Part shown: positions 63,447-64,000 of the stretch, piece by piece | How the letters are laid out: each line of letters begins with the position of its first letter | Numbering within the stretch: the first letter of the stretch is position 1 | NCBI RefSeq assembly: GCF_023736115.1 | Contig: NZ_JAKQZC010000002.1 | Span: 248,001 to 312,000, forward strand | Direction of reading: 5' to 3' | DNA length: 64,000 nt | From: Salinicola avicenniae | Lineage (GTDB): Bacteria; Pseudomonadota; Gammaproteobacteria; Pseudomonadales; Halomonadaceae | Translations under genes and position numbers: made by a program | The notes under the pieces: generated by a model | The model's input: only the letters and a program-made list of their open reading frames with translations | Told to the model about the DNA's origin: nothing | The model's database searches: none

Positions 63447-64000
63447 ATGGATACCCAAAGCCTGCAGGCCTTTATCGCCGTCGCCGACACGCAGTCGTTC
63501 TCGCTCGCGGGCGAGCGACTGCACCTTACCCAACCGGCGATCAGCAAGCGTATCGCCACTCTGGAACACCAGACCGGCGCCAAGCTTTTCGACCGCATCA
63601 ACCGCCGTGTCGGTCTGACGGAAGCCGGACGTCTGCTGCTGCCGCGGGCGCGCGAGATTCTATTGCTGGTGGAGGACAGCCGCCGCACCTTGAGCAACCT
63701 GACCGGTGAGGTGAGCGGCAGCCTGACGCTGGCGACCAGCCATCACGTGGGTCTGCATCGCCTGCCACCCGTGCTCAAGGCCTTTACCCAGGCGCACCGG
63801 AACGTCGATCTCAACCTGCGCTTCCTCGACTCAGAACAGGCCTACCACGGCGTTGTCTCCGGCGAGATCGAGCTCGCCGTGGTCACGCTCTCGCCCGCCC
63901 CCAACCCGCAGGTGGAATCGGTGCCTGTGTGGGTCGACCGGCTACGTTTCGTGGCGGCGCCGGACCACCCTCTGGCCCAGGCCGATAGCCTCGCCTTCGC
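63447..64000 (+). CDS. LysR-type transcriptional regulator, truncated by window end
   Basis: First 184 residues are present. N-terminal winged helix MDTQSLQAFIAVADTQSFSL, with HLTQPAISKRIATLEHQTGA and KLFDRINRRVGLTEAGRLLL, then a linker helix and the start of an effector-binding domain (GSLTLATSHHVGLHRLPPVL, AVVTLSPAPNPQVESVPV). It is divergent from leuC with about 290 bases between, like the LysR gene in front of leuCDB in Pseudomonas, so regulation of leucine synthesis is a reasonable inference. Confidence 0.92.
   Translation, partial: MDTQSLQAFIAVADTQSFSLAGERLHLTQPAISKRIATLEHQTGAKLFDRINRRVGLTEAGRLLLPRAREILLLVEDSRRTLSNLTGEVSGSLTLATSHHVGLHRLPPVLKAFTQAHRNVDLNLRFLDSEQAYHGVVSGEIELAVVTLSPAPNPQVESVPVWVDRLRFVAAPDHPLAQADSLAF

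Noticed and set aside
1-64000. tRNA genes, CRISPR arrays, prophage or complete insertion sequences
   Set aside because: I saw no T-loop/acceptor patterns, no regularly spaced identical repeats with unique spacers, and no integrase or transposase coding region. The short repeats found are tandem duplications without spacers.

Overview
The window is GC-rich, densely packed gammaproteobacterial chromosome. I infer a halophilic Halomonadaceae-like host (Halomonas, Chromohalobacter or Salinicola type). The reasons are the Pseudomonas-like leuC to metZ gene order with trpB-trpA inserted after trpF, a Ktr-type K+ uptake pair, an Na+-coupled NSS transporter, and proteins rich in Asp and Glu. There is no rRNA, no tRNA I could recognise, no CRISPR array, no phage and no intact insertion sequence. 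Most of it looks like core genome.

Layout. 1-4.5 kb: a truncated quinone oxidoreductase, a GNAT-like hypothetical protein, a 58-aa gene translationally coupled to a glycerophosphodiesterase, and a stand-alone MotA/MotB-type pair. 4.5-6.8 kb: a cobalamin riboswitch and btuB. 6.9-9.7 kb: a secreted or anchored PPC-repeat protein and a PA0069-type radical SAM protein. 10-18 kb: a lipid A/LPS glycosylation locus made of an ArnC/RgtE-like GT2, a LAB_N membrane protein, two ArnT-like GT39 transferases, a UDP-glucuronate 4-epimerase, and a PmrAB/QseBC-like two-component system. Three PmrA-box-like sites sit in front of its transcription units. 18-20 kb: a small winged-helix gene, cobO, btuF and a SIMPL-domain protein. 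20.9-29 kb: an NSS transporter, ktrA-ktrB, divergent lysE/argO and argP, a lipoprotein, a thiamine-binding protein and cfa.

29-36.4 kb holds the most unusual locus, a three-gene SMC operon in the order F-E-B (472, 320 and 1630 aa). It resembles MukBEF, MksBEF and Wadjet JetABC, but the SMC subunit is longer than MukB, the position after the Walker B Asp is Gly rather than Glu, and there is no adjacent JetD/MksG nuclease gene.

36.7-45 kb: phhB-phhC without phhA, an EF-hand protein, an aldo/keto reductase, an FAD protein, a MocR regulator, a small membrane protein and the yceJ-yceI pair. 45-63 kb is one long minus-strand run of housekeeping biosynthesis: metZ, purF, cvpA, dedD, folC, accD, trpA, trpB, trpF, truA, fimV, asd, leuB, a methyltransferase, leuD and leuC. 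It is flanked by a divergent LysR-type regulator cut by the window end.

How the parts work together: BtuB, BtuF and CobO cover outer-membrane uptake, periplasmic binding and adenosylation of B12. KtrAB and the NSS transporter fit osmotic life. The PmrAB cluster probably decorates lipid A or core with a sugar carried on a polyprenyl phosphate. A side pattern is short tandem repeats in intergenic DNA, several of them in three copies.
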